Source: Kitasatospora xanthocidica
GTDB taxonomy: Bacteria > Actinomycetota > Actinomycetes > Streptomycetales > Streptomycetaceae
Direction: 5' to 3'
Assembly (NCBI RefSeq): GCF_014656195.1
Contig: NZ_BNBY01000020.1
Location: 1-64,000, forward strand
DNA: 64,000 nt
In this document: in pieces, positions 8,978 to 17,046 of the stretch
How the letters are laid out: the number at the start of each line of letters is the position of its first letter
Position numbering within the stretch: the stretch's first letter is position 1
The notes under the pieces: model-generated
Told to the model about the DNA's origin: nothing
The model's input: the letters and a program-made list of their open reading frames with translations, nothing else
The model's database searches: none
Program-made: the position numbers and the translations under genes

Positions 8978-9643
8978 ATGAGCGATCGCCTCGCGACGAG
9001 GACACCGACCGACACCGCGGCCCCCCGGCACCCCGCGCTGAGAGCGGCCGCCCGCCTGCGGTTCACCACGGCCTACGTCCTGCTGCTGACCGTCACCGCC
9101 TCCTGGCTCGCCGGCCAGGGCCACGCCGAGCGGGCCAGGTTCGTCCGGCACAACAGCAGCAACGTGCACCACATGGAAGTGGGCAAGTGGTGGACGATGT
9201 TCACCAGCGGCCTGGTGGTCGACGGGGTGCCGGCCTGGGCGGGCATCGCGGCGGTCGCCGCCGCGCTGGGGCTGGCCGAGTGGCGCTGGGGTCCGGCCCG
9301 GGCCGCGGCCGTGTTCGCGTTCGGGCACCTCGGCGCCACCCTGCTCACCGAGGGCGCGATGTGGGTGATGCTGACCGTCCACATCCCCGGCGCGCTCTCC
9401 CACGCGAGGGACGTCGGCATCAGTTACGGCCTGGTCGCCACCGGCGCCTGCCTGCTCGCCCTGGGCCCGGTCCCGCTGCGCCGCTACGGCCTGCCCGCCC
9501 TCGCCCTGGCGCTGGCCACCGCCTGGGCGGTGGACCAGCAGCTGGCCGACGCCGGGCACCTGGTCGCGCTCGGCCTCGGCGTGCTCGCCTCCCGGACGGC
9601 CTGGCTGCACCGCCGGACCTCCCCCGCGCCCGCCTCCCCCTGA
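8978..9643 (+). CDS. Rhomboid-like multispanning membrane protein, paralogue of the divergent gene
   Basis: A 221-residue membrane protein with about six hydrophobic segments. It parallels the minus-strand neighbour element by element: SSNVHHMEVGKWW against TNLHHLQVSPVRV, GHLGATLLTEGAMW against HVGATYLSEGVLGW, VGISYGLVATG against YGVSYALAG and ADAGHLVALGLG against SVGHFSAALIG. The putative serine and histidine are therefore both conserved between the pair. The ATG at 8978 follows AAGGGCAGCAGG. I infer gene duplication followed by inversion. Substrate is unknown; in actinomycetes such proteins are usually annotated only as rhomboid-like. Confidence 0.8.
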   Translation: MSDRLATRTPTDTAAPRHPALRAAARLRFTTAYVLLLTVTASWLAGQGHAERARFVRHNSSNVHHMEVGKWWTMFTSGLVVDGVPAWAGIAAVAAALGLAEWRWGPARAAAVFAFGHLGATLLTEGAMWVMLTVHIPGALSHARDVGISYGLVATGACLLALGPVPLRRYGLPALALALATAWAVDQQLADAGHLVALGLGVLASRTAWLHRRTSPAPASP

Positions 9644-9677
9644 ACCCGTCTGAGCCCGTCTGAGCCCGTCTGAGTCC
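9641..9677. repeat. 10-bp tandem repeat starting on a stop codon
   Basis: The unit TGARCCCGTC runs about 3.7 times head to tail, and its first base is the stop codon of the plus-strand rhomboid-like gene. Each copy offers a further in-frame-independent TGA. Confidence 0.75.
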
Positions 9678-9843
9678 ATCGACCATCCACCGCGACGCCC
9701 ACCCGCACCCGCCACCGGGCCGGCCCCCCGGCCATATCCCCCAACTCATCCACCGTGCAGTCGAGTTGGCCGCATCGGCAACGAGCGTGGAGCGGCTCCA
9801 CGGGCACCCACCCCGATGGACTCGATCGTATGCTCTTGCGTTA

Positions 9844-9864
9844 CTCTGCAAATCTATGCCAGAG
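9844..9864. promoter_or_regulatory. Possible ARG box upstream of argG
   Basis: CTCTGCA, a short AT-richer stretch and TATGCCAGAG form an imperfect dyad about 85-105 bp before the argG start. ArgR boxes in streptomycetes contain TGCAT-type half-sites. The match is weak and only the context (argG) favours it. Confidence 0.3.
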
Positions 9865-9948
9865 TGCGGGCATCGGATCGAGTACGCCGAATCCCGTCAC
9901 ACAACGCTGAATCAGGGGCCCGCCTGCGCGGGTCTAAAGGGTGCATCC

Positions 9949-11361
9949 ATGTCGAAGGTCTTGAGCAAGCTGCCGGTCGGTGAACGGATCGGCATCGCAT
10001 TCTCCGGTGGGTTGGACACCTCCGTCGCCGTCGCGTGGATGCGCGAGCACGGTGCCTTCCCCTACGCCTACACGGCCGACATCGGCCAGTACGACGAGCC
10101 GAACCTCGCCGACGTCCCGGCCCGGGGCCGCGCGTACGGCGCCGAGCAGGCCCGGCTGGTCGACTGCCGGGAAGCGCTGGTCGAGGAGGGCCTGGCCGCC
10201 CTCGCCTGCGGCGCCTTCCACATCCGCTCCGCCGGGCAGACGTACTTCAACACCACCCCGCTCGGCCGCGCCGTGACCGGCACCCTGCTGGTGCGCGCCA
10301 TGCAGGAGGACGGGGTCTCCATCTGGGGCGACGGCTCCACCTACAAGGGCAACGACATCGAGCGGTTCTACCGCTACGGCCTGCTCGCCAACCCCAGCCT
10401 GCGGATCTACAAGCCGTGGCTGGACCAGGCGTTCGTCGACCAGCTCGGCGGCCGCAAGGAGATGTCCGAGTGGCTCGCCGAGCGCGACCTGCCGTACCGG
10501 GACTCCGCCGAGAAGGCCTACTCCACCGACGCCAACATCTGGGGCGCCACCCACGAGGCCAAGCGCCTCGAGTACCTGGACGCCTCGCTGGAGATCGTCA
10601 GCCCGATCATGGGTGTGGCCTTCTGGGACCCGGCGGTCGAGATCCTCACCGAGGACATCACCGTCGAGTTCGAGTTCGGCCGCCCGGTCCGGATCAACGG
10701 CCAGGAGTTCGCCAGCGCCGTCGACCTGGTCCACGAGGCCAACACCATCGGCGGCCGCCACGGCCTCGGCATGTCCGACCAGATCGAGAACCGGATCATC
10801 GAGGCCAAGAGCCGCGGCATCTACGAGGCCCCCGGCATGGCGCTGCTGCACATCGCCTACGAGCGGCTGCTCAACGCCATCCACAACGAGGACACCCTCG
10901 CCACCTACCACACCCAGGGCCGCCGCCTCGGCCGGCTGCTCTACGAGGGCCGCTGGTTCGACCCGCAGTCGCTGATGCTCCGGGACAGCATGCAGCGCTG
11001 GATCGGCCACCCGGTCACCGGCAGCGTCACGCTGCGGCTGCGGCGCGGCCAGGACTACTCGGTCATCGACACCCAGGGCCCCAACTTCAGCTACCACCCG
11101 GAGAAGCTGTCCATGGAGCGCAGCGTCGACGCCGCGTTCGTCCCGGACGACCGCATCGGCCAGCTGACCATGCGCAACCTCGACATCGCCGACTCGCGCA
11201 GCAAGCTGGAGCAGTACGCGGTGCACGGCCAGCTGGCGCCGTGGAGCGGCCTGATCGGCGAGCTCGCCCCGGGCGGCGCCGCCCCCATCGCCGCCGGCAC
11301 CGGCGACGCGGAGGAGTCCACCGCGCTCGACCACGCCGCGATCGAGTCCGGCACCGACTGA
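9949..11361 (+). CDS. argG: Argininosuccinate synthase
   Basis: A 470-residue cytosolic enzyme that joins citrulline and aspartate with ATP to make argininosuccinate in arginine synthesis. The N-terminal ATP-binding loop IAFSGGLDTSVAVAWM (residues 16-31) is the PP-motif of N-type ATP pyrophosphatases. The sequence is of the long, E. coli-like ArgG subtype, with conserved stretches IWGDGSTYKGNDIERFYRYG, GGRHGLGMSDQIENRIIEAK and EAPGMALLHIAYERLL. ATG at 9949 is preceded by AAAGG; the open frame upstream has no matching residues. It is a single gene, separated from arginine-pathway partners, and is followed by a strong terminator. Confidence 0.97.
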   Translation: MSKVLSKLPVGERIGIAFSGGLDTSVAVAWMREHGAFPYAYTADIGQYDEPNLADVPARGRAYGAEQARLVDCREALVEEGLAALACGAFHIRSAGQTYFNTTPLGRAVTGTLLVRAMQEDGVSIWGDGSTYKGNDIERFYRYGLLANPSLRIYKPWLDQAFVDQLGGRKEMSEWLAERDLPYRDSAEKAYSTDANIWGATHEAKRLEYLDASLEIVSPIMGVAFWDPAVEILTEDITVEFEFGRPVRINGQEFASAVDLVHEANTIGGRHGLGMSDQIENRIIEAKSRGIYEAPGMALLHIAYERLLNAIHNEDTLATYHTQGRRLGRLLYEGRWFDPQSLMLRDSMQRWIGHPVTGSVTLRLRRGQDYSVIDTQGPNFSYHPEKLSMERSVDAAFVPDDRIGQLTMRNLDIADSRSKLEQYAVHGQLAPWSGLIGELAPGGAAPIAAGTGDAEESTALDHAAIESGTD

Positions 11362-11428
11362 CGCTCCCGGCACCGGGTGGCCGGTCGGCCGACCACCCGA
11401 CGCACGACCGTATGACGGGTCACCCCCA

Positions 11429-11466
11429 CGGAGGCCGTCGCACCGCTCCCGGTGCGACGGCCTCCG
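11429..11466. terminator. Intrinsic terminator of argG
   Basis: A perfect 16-bp stem (arm CGGAGGCCGTCGCACC) around the loop GCTCCC, 68 bp after the argG stop codon. Confidence 0.85.
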
Positions 11467-11613
11467 CCGTTCCCTCGGCCCTCGCGCAGTCCCTCCGGCC
11501 GCCGTCCACCCGTTCCGCCCTGCTCACCCGGACGGCCGACCGACCGTGCACGCCGGGCCCCGCCGTAGCTGAATGGCGAACGTGCGCCCGGCGACGGGAA
11601 GGCGGGCACGGGG

Positions 11614-12321
11614 ATGGGTGAAGCGGTCGGTTCGATGCTGGCCTCGGCGGTGGCGGTGGCGATCAGCCCGCTGCCGCTGATCACCGTGATCCTCGTCCTC
11701 ACCGCCCCGCACCGGCAGGCGCGCCGAACCGGCGCTGCCAGCCCGGCCGGCCGTGCCAACGCCGTCGCCTTCACCGCCGGCTGGCTGCTCGGGCTCGCCG
11801 CGCCGACGGCGCTCGTGGTCGTGGCCGGCACCGCCCTCACCCGGGCCCAGACCGCACCGACCTGGTCGTCCTGGCTCAAGCTCGCGCTCGGGGCGCTGCT
11901 CCTGCTCTCGGCGGCGCGGCAGTGGCACGACCGCCCACGCGCGGGCCACGTCACCCCGCCGCCCGCGTGGCTGCGGGCGGTCGGCCGGTTCACGGCGGCC
12001 AGGTCCGCGGGCCTCGCCCTCGCCCTGGCCGCGGGCAGTCCGAGGACGCTGCTCCCGGTCGTCGGCGGCGCCGCCTCGATCGCCGCCACCTCGACCGGTC
12101 CCGGCGCCGAGGCCCTGGCCGCGGCGCTGCTCGTGGTGATCGGGTCCCTCTGTACGCTGCTGCCGCTCGCGGTCCACCTGGTGCGCGGCGGCCCCCGTTC
12201 CGCCCGGGTCCTGGGCGAGTGGCGGGCCTGGACGGCCACCCACCAGGCCGCGATCCTGACCACGGTCCCGGTCGTGCTGGGCGCCGGGTACCTGGGCGAC
12301 GCCGTCTCGGTGCTCACCTGA
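11614..12321 (+). CDS. GAP/Sap-family integral membrane protein
   Basis: A 235-residue protein with about six hydrophobic segments. The start AISPLPLITVILVLTAP (about residues 15-31), followed by a GRANAVAFTAGWLLG block, is typical of the GAP (LysE-like) family. That family includes mycobacterial proteins linked to surface-lipid export. Exact function in streptomycetes is not known. The ATG at 11614 has GGGAAGG and GGGG upstream. It is convergent with the gene at 12382 and 60 bp from it. It looks monocistronic. Confidence 0.82.
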   Translation: MGEAVGSMLASAVAVAISPLPLITVILVLTAPHRQARRTGAASPAGRANAVAFTAGWLLGLAAPTALVVVAGTALTRAQTAPTWSSWLKLALGALLLLSAARQWHDRPRAGHVTPPPAWLRAVGRFTAARSAGLALALAAGSPRTLLPVVGGAASIAATSTGPGAEALAAALLVVIGSLCTLLPLAVHLVRGGPRSARVLGEWRAWTATHQAAILTTVPVVLGAGYLGDAVSVLT

Positions 12322-12381
12322 CCGTTCGGCACCCCGGGCCCTTGCGACCGGTGCGTCGACGAGCACGCGCCCGCGCCCGCC

Positions 12382-13203
12382 TCACCGGATCCGCACCACC
12401 CCCCGGCCCCGCACCGCCCGGACGCCCAGCCGCGCGGGATCCCGCCGCGGACGCGCCGCCACCGCCTCGCGCAGCGTCATCAGGATCTCCCCGTCGTAGC
12501 GCTCCGCCAGCACCCGCGCCAGCTCGGCCGCCCCGCCGGGCCGCGCGTCGGGGGCCAGCTCCGGCAGTCGCCCCGGGGCGCTGAGGTCCTGGGCCTGGGC
12601 GGCCCAGCGGGCCGCGTCGCGCCGCTCGCCCTCGGCGGTGTAGTGCACGGCCAGGCAGTGCACGGCCAGCTGGTCCCCGTACTGGGCGGCGATCCGCCAC
12701 CAGAAGACGCCGTCCGCCGCGCGGCCCATCCCGTACAGCAGGCAGCCGAGGGTGCGGAAGGCGGTCTTCTCGGCGAGTTCGAGGTCCAGGGCCAGTTCGC
12801 CCGGCTTCGCGGCGCCCGCCACACCCGCGCACAGGTGCCGCAGGTCGCGCCGGAGCTCCGCCCGGCCGCCGGCCCAGGGGGACTGGCCCGCGCCCGGTCC
12901 CGGACTCGTTCCCGGCCCGCCGCCCGCCGCCGGACCCCACCCCGTCCCGTGGCCCAATCCCGGCCCCGGTCCCGGGCCGGCACCCGACCCCAGCCCCGCA
13001 CCCCCGGTCGAGCCCGACGCCGGGGCGTGCGGCGGTCGGGCGCCCGCCGGCGGCCGGGCGGGGCGCTCCCGCACGGCCGGAACGGGCCGACGGGCGGCGG
13101 CGAGCCGCTCGGCCAGCCGCCGGGTGAAGGCCACCGGGTCGTGGTCGTCGAACTCGCGCTCCAGCTCCGCGGAATGCGCCCGCAGCAGGTCCCCGACCCT
13201 CAT
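12382..13203 (-). CDS. Companion protein of the ECF sigma factor, Gly/Pro-rich with Sel1/TPR-like C-terminus
   Basis: A 273-residue protein. A short N-terminal domain (residues 1-45, MRVGDLLRAHSAELEREFDD) is followed by a long Gly/Pro/Ala-rich low-complexity linker (about 55-115). A helical region comes next with Sel1/TPR-like alternation (ALDLELAEKTAFRTLGCLLYGMG, then WRIAAQYGDQLAVHCLAVHY). It starts 64 bp downstream of the ECF sigma gene on the same strand, so the two are probably one operon. No transmembrane segment is visible, so it is not a classical membrane anti-sigma factor. A cytoplasmic regulator or partner of the sigma factor is my inference. The ATG at 13203 is preferred over the longer frame. 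Confidence 0.62.
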   Translation of the reverse strand: MRVGDLLRAHSAELEREFDDHDPVAFTRRLAERLAAARRPVPAVRERPARPPAGARPPHAPASGSTGGAGLGSGAGPGPGPGLGHGTGWGPAAGGGPGTSPGPGAGQSPWAGGRAELRRDLRHLCAGVAGAAKPGELALDLELAEKTAFRTLGCLLYGMGRAADGVFWWRIAAQYGDQLAVHCLAVHYTAEGERRDAARWAAQAQDLSAPGRLPELAPDARPGGAAELARVLAERYDGEILMTLREAVAARPRRDPARLGVRAVRGRGVVRIR

Positions 13204-13267
13204 GTCACGACCTCCACGCCGCTCCCCCGCCTCGCACACCCGCGCCCCGGCGCTCACGTCTCCGCCC

Positions 13268-13840
13268 TCACGATTGCGCCCCGTCCTCGTCCGGGTGCTC
13301 CAGCAGGTACTCCAGGTGGCGCCGCCCGAGGCTGTAGTAGGTGCGGGCGGTGGTGTGCGCGATGCCGAGCGACCGGCCGATGTCGGGGTACGACAGCCCG
13401 GCCTGGCGCAGCCGGACCACGTCGGCCTGGACCGGCGCGGCCCGCGCGAGTTCGTCCATCGCCCAGTCCAGGGCGTCCAGTTCGGCGAGTTCGTCCAGCT
13501 CGTCCTGGCTGGTGTCGGGGCGGCGTTGGGCGATCACGCGCAGCCGTTTGCGTTCGATGCGACGGCGCTCGCGCAGGACGTCCACCACCGCGTCCTTCAC
13601 CACCTTGAAGGCGAAGGCCTGCGGATCGGCGCTGGCCAGGGCCCGGCGCCAGTTCTTGTAGAGCGTGGTGCCGGCGTTCTGGACCGCGTCCTGCGCGTCC
13701 TCCCGGTGCCGCAGGCGCTGCTGGGCGTAGCGGAGGTAGCCGGAGTTCTCGCGAGTGAAGAAGGCCTCGAAATCGGTCGGCAGGTCGCCGAGCGGGTCCG
13801 CCCGCAGGCTCCGCTCCTCGCCCGGCCCGGGAGTGTTCAC
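13268..13840 (-). CDS. ECF-type RNA polymerase sigma factor
   Basis: A 190-residue sigma-70 family protein. Region 2 is visible at about residues 23-85 (DFEAFFTRENSGYLRYAQQR, then DAQDAVQNAGTTLYKNWRR). Region 4, at about 130-185, holds the helix-turn-helix VVRLRQAGLSYPDIGRSLGI, followed by the TARTYYSLGRRHLEYLLE helix. The GTG at 13840 has an excellent GGGGGG ribosome site; the frame is open upstream but without one. The next gene on the strand is a Gly/Pro-rich protein. No anti-sigma factor with a zinc motif is adjacent. A CRP-like palindrome lies about 205 bp upstream. Confidence 0.85.
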   Translation of the reverse strand: MNTPGPGEERSLRADPLGDLPTDFEAFFTRENSGYLRYAQQRLRHREDAQDAVQNAGTTLYKNWRRALASADPQAFAFKVVKDAVVDVLRERRRIERKRLRVIAQRRPDTSQDELDELAELDALDWAMDELARAAPVQADVVRLRQAGLSYPDIGRSLGIAHTTARTYYSLGRRHLEYLLEHPDEDGAQS

Positions 13841-14043
13841 CCACGCCCCCCTTTTCTGGGTCAGCTGGCCGGCCCACCGGGTGGCACGCCGACGGCCCCT
13901 TGGGGGCTCGTCGTGTAACCGTCCGGGAGGCGCGGGATGTTGACCGGATCGGGCGGACAATTGGCGAACGTTTCCGTTCACTTTCGAGCAGCACCACTGA
14001 CCTGCCGGTTCGGGCCCATCGGCCCCACCGGAACACCCTCGAC

Positions 14044-14058
14044 GTGACCCAGATCACA
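14044..14058. promoter_or_regulatory. CRP-like palindrome
   Basis: GTGACCCAGATCACA matches the half-sites GTGA-N6-TCACA of CRP/FNR-type sites. It sits between the end of ohrR and the sigma gene, about 205 bp upstream of the latter. It could also be chance. Confidence 0.3.
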
Positions 14059-14135
14059 TCGCTTCGGGCCTCGGCTTGACAAGCCCCGGGCGCCGACCCC
14101 GCCACCCCGCCGCACACCCCCGCCACCCCGCGCGC

Positions 14136-14609
14136 TTACGGCGCGGGCTCCACCGTCGCCGCGTCCATCGCGGCGGTCACCCGCTCCAGCAGCCCGCGCA
14201 GCGCCGCCATGTCCTCGATCGGCAGCCCGGTCGCGGCGAGCAGCCGGCGCGGGACCTGTCCGGCCCGCTCGCGCAGCGCCGAACCCTCGGGAGTGAGGGC
14301 GACGGTGACCGACCGCTCGTCCTGCGGGCTGCGCTCGCGGCGCACCAGGCCGGCCGCTTCGAGCCGCTTGAGCAGCGGCGAGAGCGTGCCCGAGTCGAGC
14401 CGCAGGCGCTCGCCGATCCGCTTGACGGGCAGTTCGCCGTCCTCCCAGAGCACCAGCATCACCAGGTACTGGGGGTAGGTCAGTCCGAGGTCCCGGAGCA
14501 GCACCCGGTAGACGCCGCCGAAGGCGCGCGAGGCCGCGTTGAGCGAGAAGCAGAGCTGCTGGTCGAGGCGGAGCAGCTGCTCGTCCGCCATGCCGGGGAG
14601 CGTGGTCAT
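14136..14609 (-). CDS. ohrR: MarR-family organic hydroperoxide sensor OhrR
   Basis: A 157-residue dimeric repressor. The reactive cysteine is in the conserved N-terminal LDQQLCFSLNAASRAF (about residue 18). The winged helix follows with LTYPQYLVMLVLWEDGELPV and RLRLDSGTLSPLLKRLEAAG. A second cysteine is absent, so it belongs to the one-cysteine OhrR class, which is inactivated by peroxide through mixed disulfide formation. It is divergent from ohr, with a palindrome of OhrR-box type between them, so derepression of ohr by organic hydroperoxides is expected. ATG at 14609. Confidence 0.92.
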   Translation of the reverse strand: MTTLPGMADEQLLRLDQQLCFSLNAASRAFGGVYRVLLRDLGLTYPQYLVMLVLWEDGELPVKRIGERLRLDSGTLSPLLKRLEAAGLVRRERSPQDERSVTVALTPEGSALRERAGQVPRRLLAATGLPIEDMAALRGLLERVTAAMDAATVEPAP

Positions 14610-14649
14610 GGCTCCATGGTACCGACCGCCTTCGCGCGATTGAGTTGTG

Positions 14650-14664
14650 CACAATTGAATTGCG
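14650..14664. promoter_or_regulatory. OhrR box between ohrR and ohr
   Basis: CACAATTGAATTGCG contains the perfect palindrome CAATTGAATTG and fits the known OhrR consensus ACAATT-N-AATTG. A second palindrome, TTGTGCACAA, overlaps it at 14645-14654. Both lie between the divergent starts. The AT-rich core stands out from the surrounding sequence. Confidence 0.8.
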
Positions 14665-14768
14665 TGCTCTACTGGTGTCACGGCAGGACGCGGCCGGGCC
14701 ACCGGAACAAGGCGGCCCCCGCATCCCACCGCAACCGAGCAACCGCAGCACCACGAAGGGAACCGACC

Positions 14769-15179
14769 ATGGACGCGCTCTACACCGCAGCCGCCACCGC
14801 GAACGGCCGGGAGGGCCGCGCCGTCAGCTCCGACGGTCAGCTGGACCTCGCGCTGGCCATGCCGCCGGCGCTCGGCGGCAACGGCCAGGGCACCAACCCC
14901 GAGCAGCTGTTCGCGGCCGGCTACGCCGCCTGCTTCGCCAGCGCCCTCGGCCTGGTCGGCCGGCAGGCCCGGGTGGACACCAGCGAGGTCTCGGTGACCG
15001 CCGAGGTGTCCATCGGCAAGGACGGCGCCGGCTTCGGCCTCGCCGTCGTGCTGCGCGTCGAACTGCCCGAGTCCCTCGCGGGCGAGACCGGCGAGCTGCT
15101 GGTCAAGCAGGCGCACGAGGTCTGCCCGTACTCCCGCGCCACCCGCGGCAACATCCCGGTCGAGCTGGTCGTCGAGTAG
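14769..15179 (+). CDS. ohr: Organic hydroperoxide resistance protein Ohr
   Basis: A 136-residue OsmC/Ohr-family peroxidase that reduces organic hydroperoxides with a lipoyl-dependent dithiol. Both catalytic cysteines are present: GYAACFASAL (about residue 57) and HEVCPYSRATRGN (about 121). The N-terminus DALYTAAATANGREGRA is that of Ohr. ATG at 14769 has GAAGGGA upstream. It is divergent from its regulator with an OhrR box between them and is closed by a hairpin at 15237-15267. Confidence 0.94.
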   Translation: MDALYTAAATANGREGRAVSSDGQLDLALAMPPALGGNGQGTNPEQLFAAGYAACFASALGLVGRQARVDTSEVSVTAEVSIGKDGAGFGLAVVLRVELPESLAGETGELLVKQAHEVCPYSRATRGNIPVELVVE

Positions 15180-15236
15180 GACCGCCCGCCGGGTGACCGC
15201 CCCCTCGGGTGACCACACCACCGGGTGACGAACGCC

Positions 15237-15267
15237 GGGCCCGCCGCACAGCACGTGCGGTGGGCCC
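15237..15267. terminator. Bidirectional terminator between ohr and the SHOCT gene
   Basis: A 13-bp stem (GGGCCCGCCGCAC with one G-T pair in the complement) around the loop AGCAC lies between two convergent genes. Confidence 0.75.
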
Positions 15268-15285
15268 GCACCCGTATCCGGCGCG

Positions 15286-15639
15286 CTACTCCCCCGCGCC
15301 GGGTCCGCCGCCGCCCGGCCCGCTCCCCGCCGAGCGCAGCGTGTCCAGTCTGTGCCGGTACTCCTCCGCGTCGATCTCGCCCCGCGCGAACCGTTCCGCG
15401 AGCAGCTGTTCCGGGATCGGCCCCGACGCCCAGCCGTGCTTGCCGGCCGGCCCGTGCCCGCCGGCCCCGGGCGACGCCGGGGCGAGCGGGATGGGCTGCC
15501 GCGAGCGCGTGATGTACCGGAACAGGGCGACGGCGACGAGCACGAGGAACGCCAGGAAAAGCAGCGCTCCGATCACCATCAGTCCGATGCCCCAGCCGCC
15601 CATGCCGTGGCGGTGCGGGTACCCGTGCCAGTGCCTCAT
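15286..15639 (-). CDS. Small membrane protein with C-terminal SHOCT domain
   Basis: A 117-residue protein. A His/Gly-rich N-terminus (MRHWHGYPHRHGMGGWG) is followed by one transmembrane helix (about 18-42) and a cytoplasmic tail. The tail ends in a SHOCT motif (LLAERFARGEIDAEEYRHRL, about 82-101). SHOCT segments are oligomerisation elements in many bacterial proteins. ATG at 15639 has a strong GGAGGAGGAGG site, which excludes the longer frame. The histidine-rich start could bind metal, but that is speculation. It is convergent with ohr. Confidence 0.85.
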   Translation of the reverse strand: MRHWHGYPHRHGMGGWGIGLMVIGALLFLAFLVLVAVALFRYITRSRQPIPLAPASPGAGGHGPAGKHGWASGPIPEQLLAERFARGEIDAEEYRHRLDTLRSAGSGPGGGGPGAGE

Positions 15640-15781
15640 CAGGACCTCCTCCTCCGGCCCCACCGGGCCCGCCGAGGTGCTCAGCGCCTTACCACCATCG
15701 TGCGCCCCCCACCGGCGAAAGCGCCGTGAAGAAAGTCTGAGAAAACGTTCCGGCACTCGGCACCGACGACCTCGGGGTAGC

Positions 15782-16180
15782 GTGCCGCTCGTGACCCCGC
15801 ACCCGCGCCCGACGCACCGCCCGCCCGACGACGGCCGCTCCCCCGAGCAGCTCGTCGCCGCCGGAGTGCTCCGGCGCCACGCGGACCCCAGCCCCCACCC
15901 GGCGCTCGGCCACTCCCCGATCGCCTACGTCGCCACCGCGCTCTGGACCGAGCTCACCGCCCTCGCCATCGCGCCGTCCGCCGCCGAGGCCACCGCGACC
16001 GCCCTGCTGCACACCCTCGCCGGCCAGGCCGTGGACGCGGCGCTGGCCCCGGGCAACGAGCGCGCCCCGCGCGACGACCTGTACGTGACCGACCCCGCCC
16101 ACATCGGCCCGCACCGCCGCGCGGTCTGGTTCCACCGCTCCGGCCCGCAGGGCCCGGTCACCGCCGCCTTCGCCCCTTGA
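15782..16180 (+). CDS. Hypothetical protein
   Basis: A protein of about 132 residues, without recognised domain. The central part (AYVATALWTELTALAIAPSA and HTLAGQAVDAALAP) is predicted helical; no signal peptide or membrane segment. Codon use is normal for the genome. The start is uncertain: GTG at 15782 or GTG at 15791. It faces the GH16-like gene convergently with a 60-bp gap. It is likely real because the reading frame has strong GC bias at the third position and ends cleanly. Confidence 0.55.
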   Translation: MPLVTPHPRPTHRPPDDGRSPEQLVAAGVLRRHADPSPHPALGHSPIAYVATALWTELTALAIAPSAAEATATALLHTLAGQAVDAALAPGNERAPRDDLYVTDPAHIGPHRRAVWFHRSGPQGPVTAAFAP

Positions 16181-16240
16181 GCGGCGACCACCCGGCCGCC
16201 GCTTCGCCGACCCGCCGTCTCAGCGCTCCACCCCGCCGCG

Positions 16241-16891
16241 TCAGCGCTCCACCCGCAGACTGTGGCAGGCCCAGCTGAGCCGGTCCGGGCCGCCGATCGG
16301 CGGCCGGTCGTGGTACGTCCCGTCCGCCACCGACAGGTTGACGATCAGGTACGCGTGCCAGCCGGACCCGACCCCGTGCAGGTCCGCGTAGACCAGCTCG
16401 TCCTCGACGTACCAGTCCACCGAGTGGGCGCCGAACACCACCCGCAGGTCGAAGGTCGCCCCCGGGGCGATCCCGACGCCGCCGCCGTGCCAGTACCGGA
16501 AGCCGCCGCGGACGTGGTTGGAGATCTCCAGCAGGTCCGGGTGGTCGGGGTGGTACTCGAAGACGTCGACCTCGTTGCCGCCGTCGCGCCAGGTCCAGAT
16601 CGCCGGCCAGGCGCCCAGTTCGACGGGCAGCGTCACGCGCGCCGACAGCACGTCCCCGGTGCGGACCTGGAAGCCGTCCGGGCTGCCCTCGGTGGTCAGC
16701 AGGTTGCAGCTCCACAGGCCGCCGCTGTGCCGCCGGGTCGCGGTGAAGACCCCGCCGGGGCAGTACCCGCGGACGAGGTAGTCGAGTTTGTGGTCGCTCC
16801 GGTTGGTCGGCCCCATCCGGGGATAGGCGCTGCTGCGTCCGGCGATCCACTGCCTGGTCGAAGTGAAGTCCGCGTCGAACACGACTGTCAC
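16241..16891 (-). CDS. GH16-like (concanavalin-fold) protein
   Basis: A 216-residue protein with the family-16 glycoside hydrolase motif ExDxxE in GNEVDVFEYH (about residues 107-116), preceded by WPAIWTWRDGG, as expected for the active-site strand. The later aromatic strands (HAYLIVNLSVADGTY) also fit a beta-jelly-roll. GH16 enzymes cleave beta-1,3/1,4-glucans and related polymers. Unlike most relatives it starts directly in the domain (MTVVFDADFTSTRQW) with no signal peptide, so it may be cytosolic or exported unconventionally. The start is a GTG. Confidence 0.72.
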   Translation of the reverse strand: MTVVFDADFTSTRQWIAGRSSAYPRMGPTNRSDHKLDYLVRGYCPGGVFTATRRHSGGLWSCNLLTTEGSPDGFQVRTGDVLSARVTLPVELGAWPAIWTWRDGGNEVDVFEYHPDHPDLLEISNHVRGGFRYWHGGGVGIAPGATFDLRVVFGAHSVDWYVEDELVYADLHGVGSGWHAYLIVNLSVADGTYHDRPPIGGPDRLSWACHSLRVER

Positions 16892-16962
16892 GGCCGCCTC
16901 CCCGGTGCCCCGGTGCCCCGGCAGTCCGATCGGCCGGGTACACAGAGTGAGTTACCCGATAC

Positions 16963-16981
16963 GCTCCGCTGTATGCGGAGC
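16963..16981. terminator. Short hairpin after the CBS-BON gene
   Basis: GCTCCGC, loop TGTAT, GCGGAGC: a perfect 7-bp stem 66 bp downstream of the CBS-BON stop. It probably terminates that minus-strand gene before the GH16-like gene. Confidence 0.55.
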
Positions 16982-17046
16982 TGACGGTCCCGGTCCGTGC
17001 CGATCCCCGGCCGCGGGGTCGACACCCCGGGCCGCAGAGCGCGTGC

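Noticed and set aside
11467..11613. Promoter motifs before the GAP-family gene
   Set aside because: Only generic GC-rich sequence; no -10/-35 pair that stands out from background.
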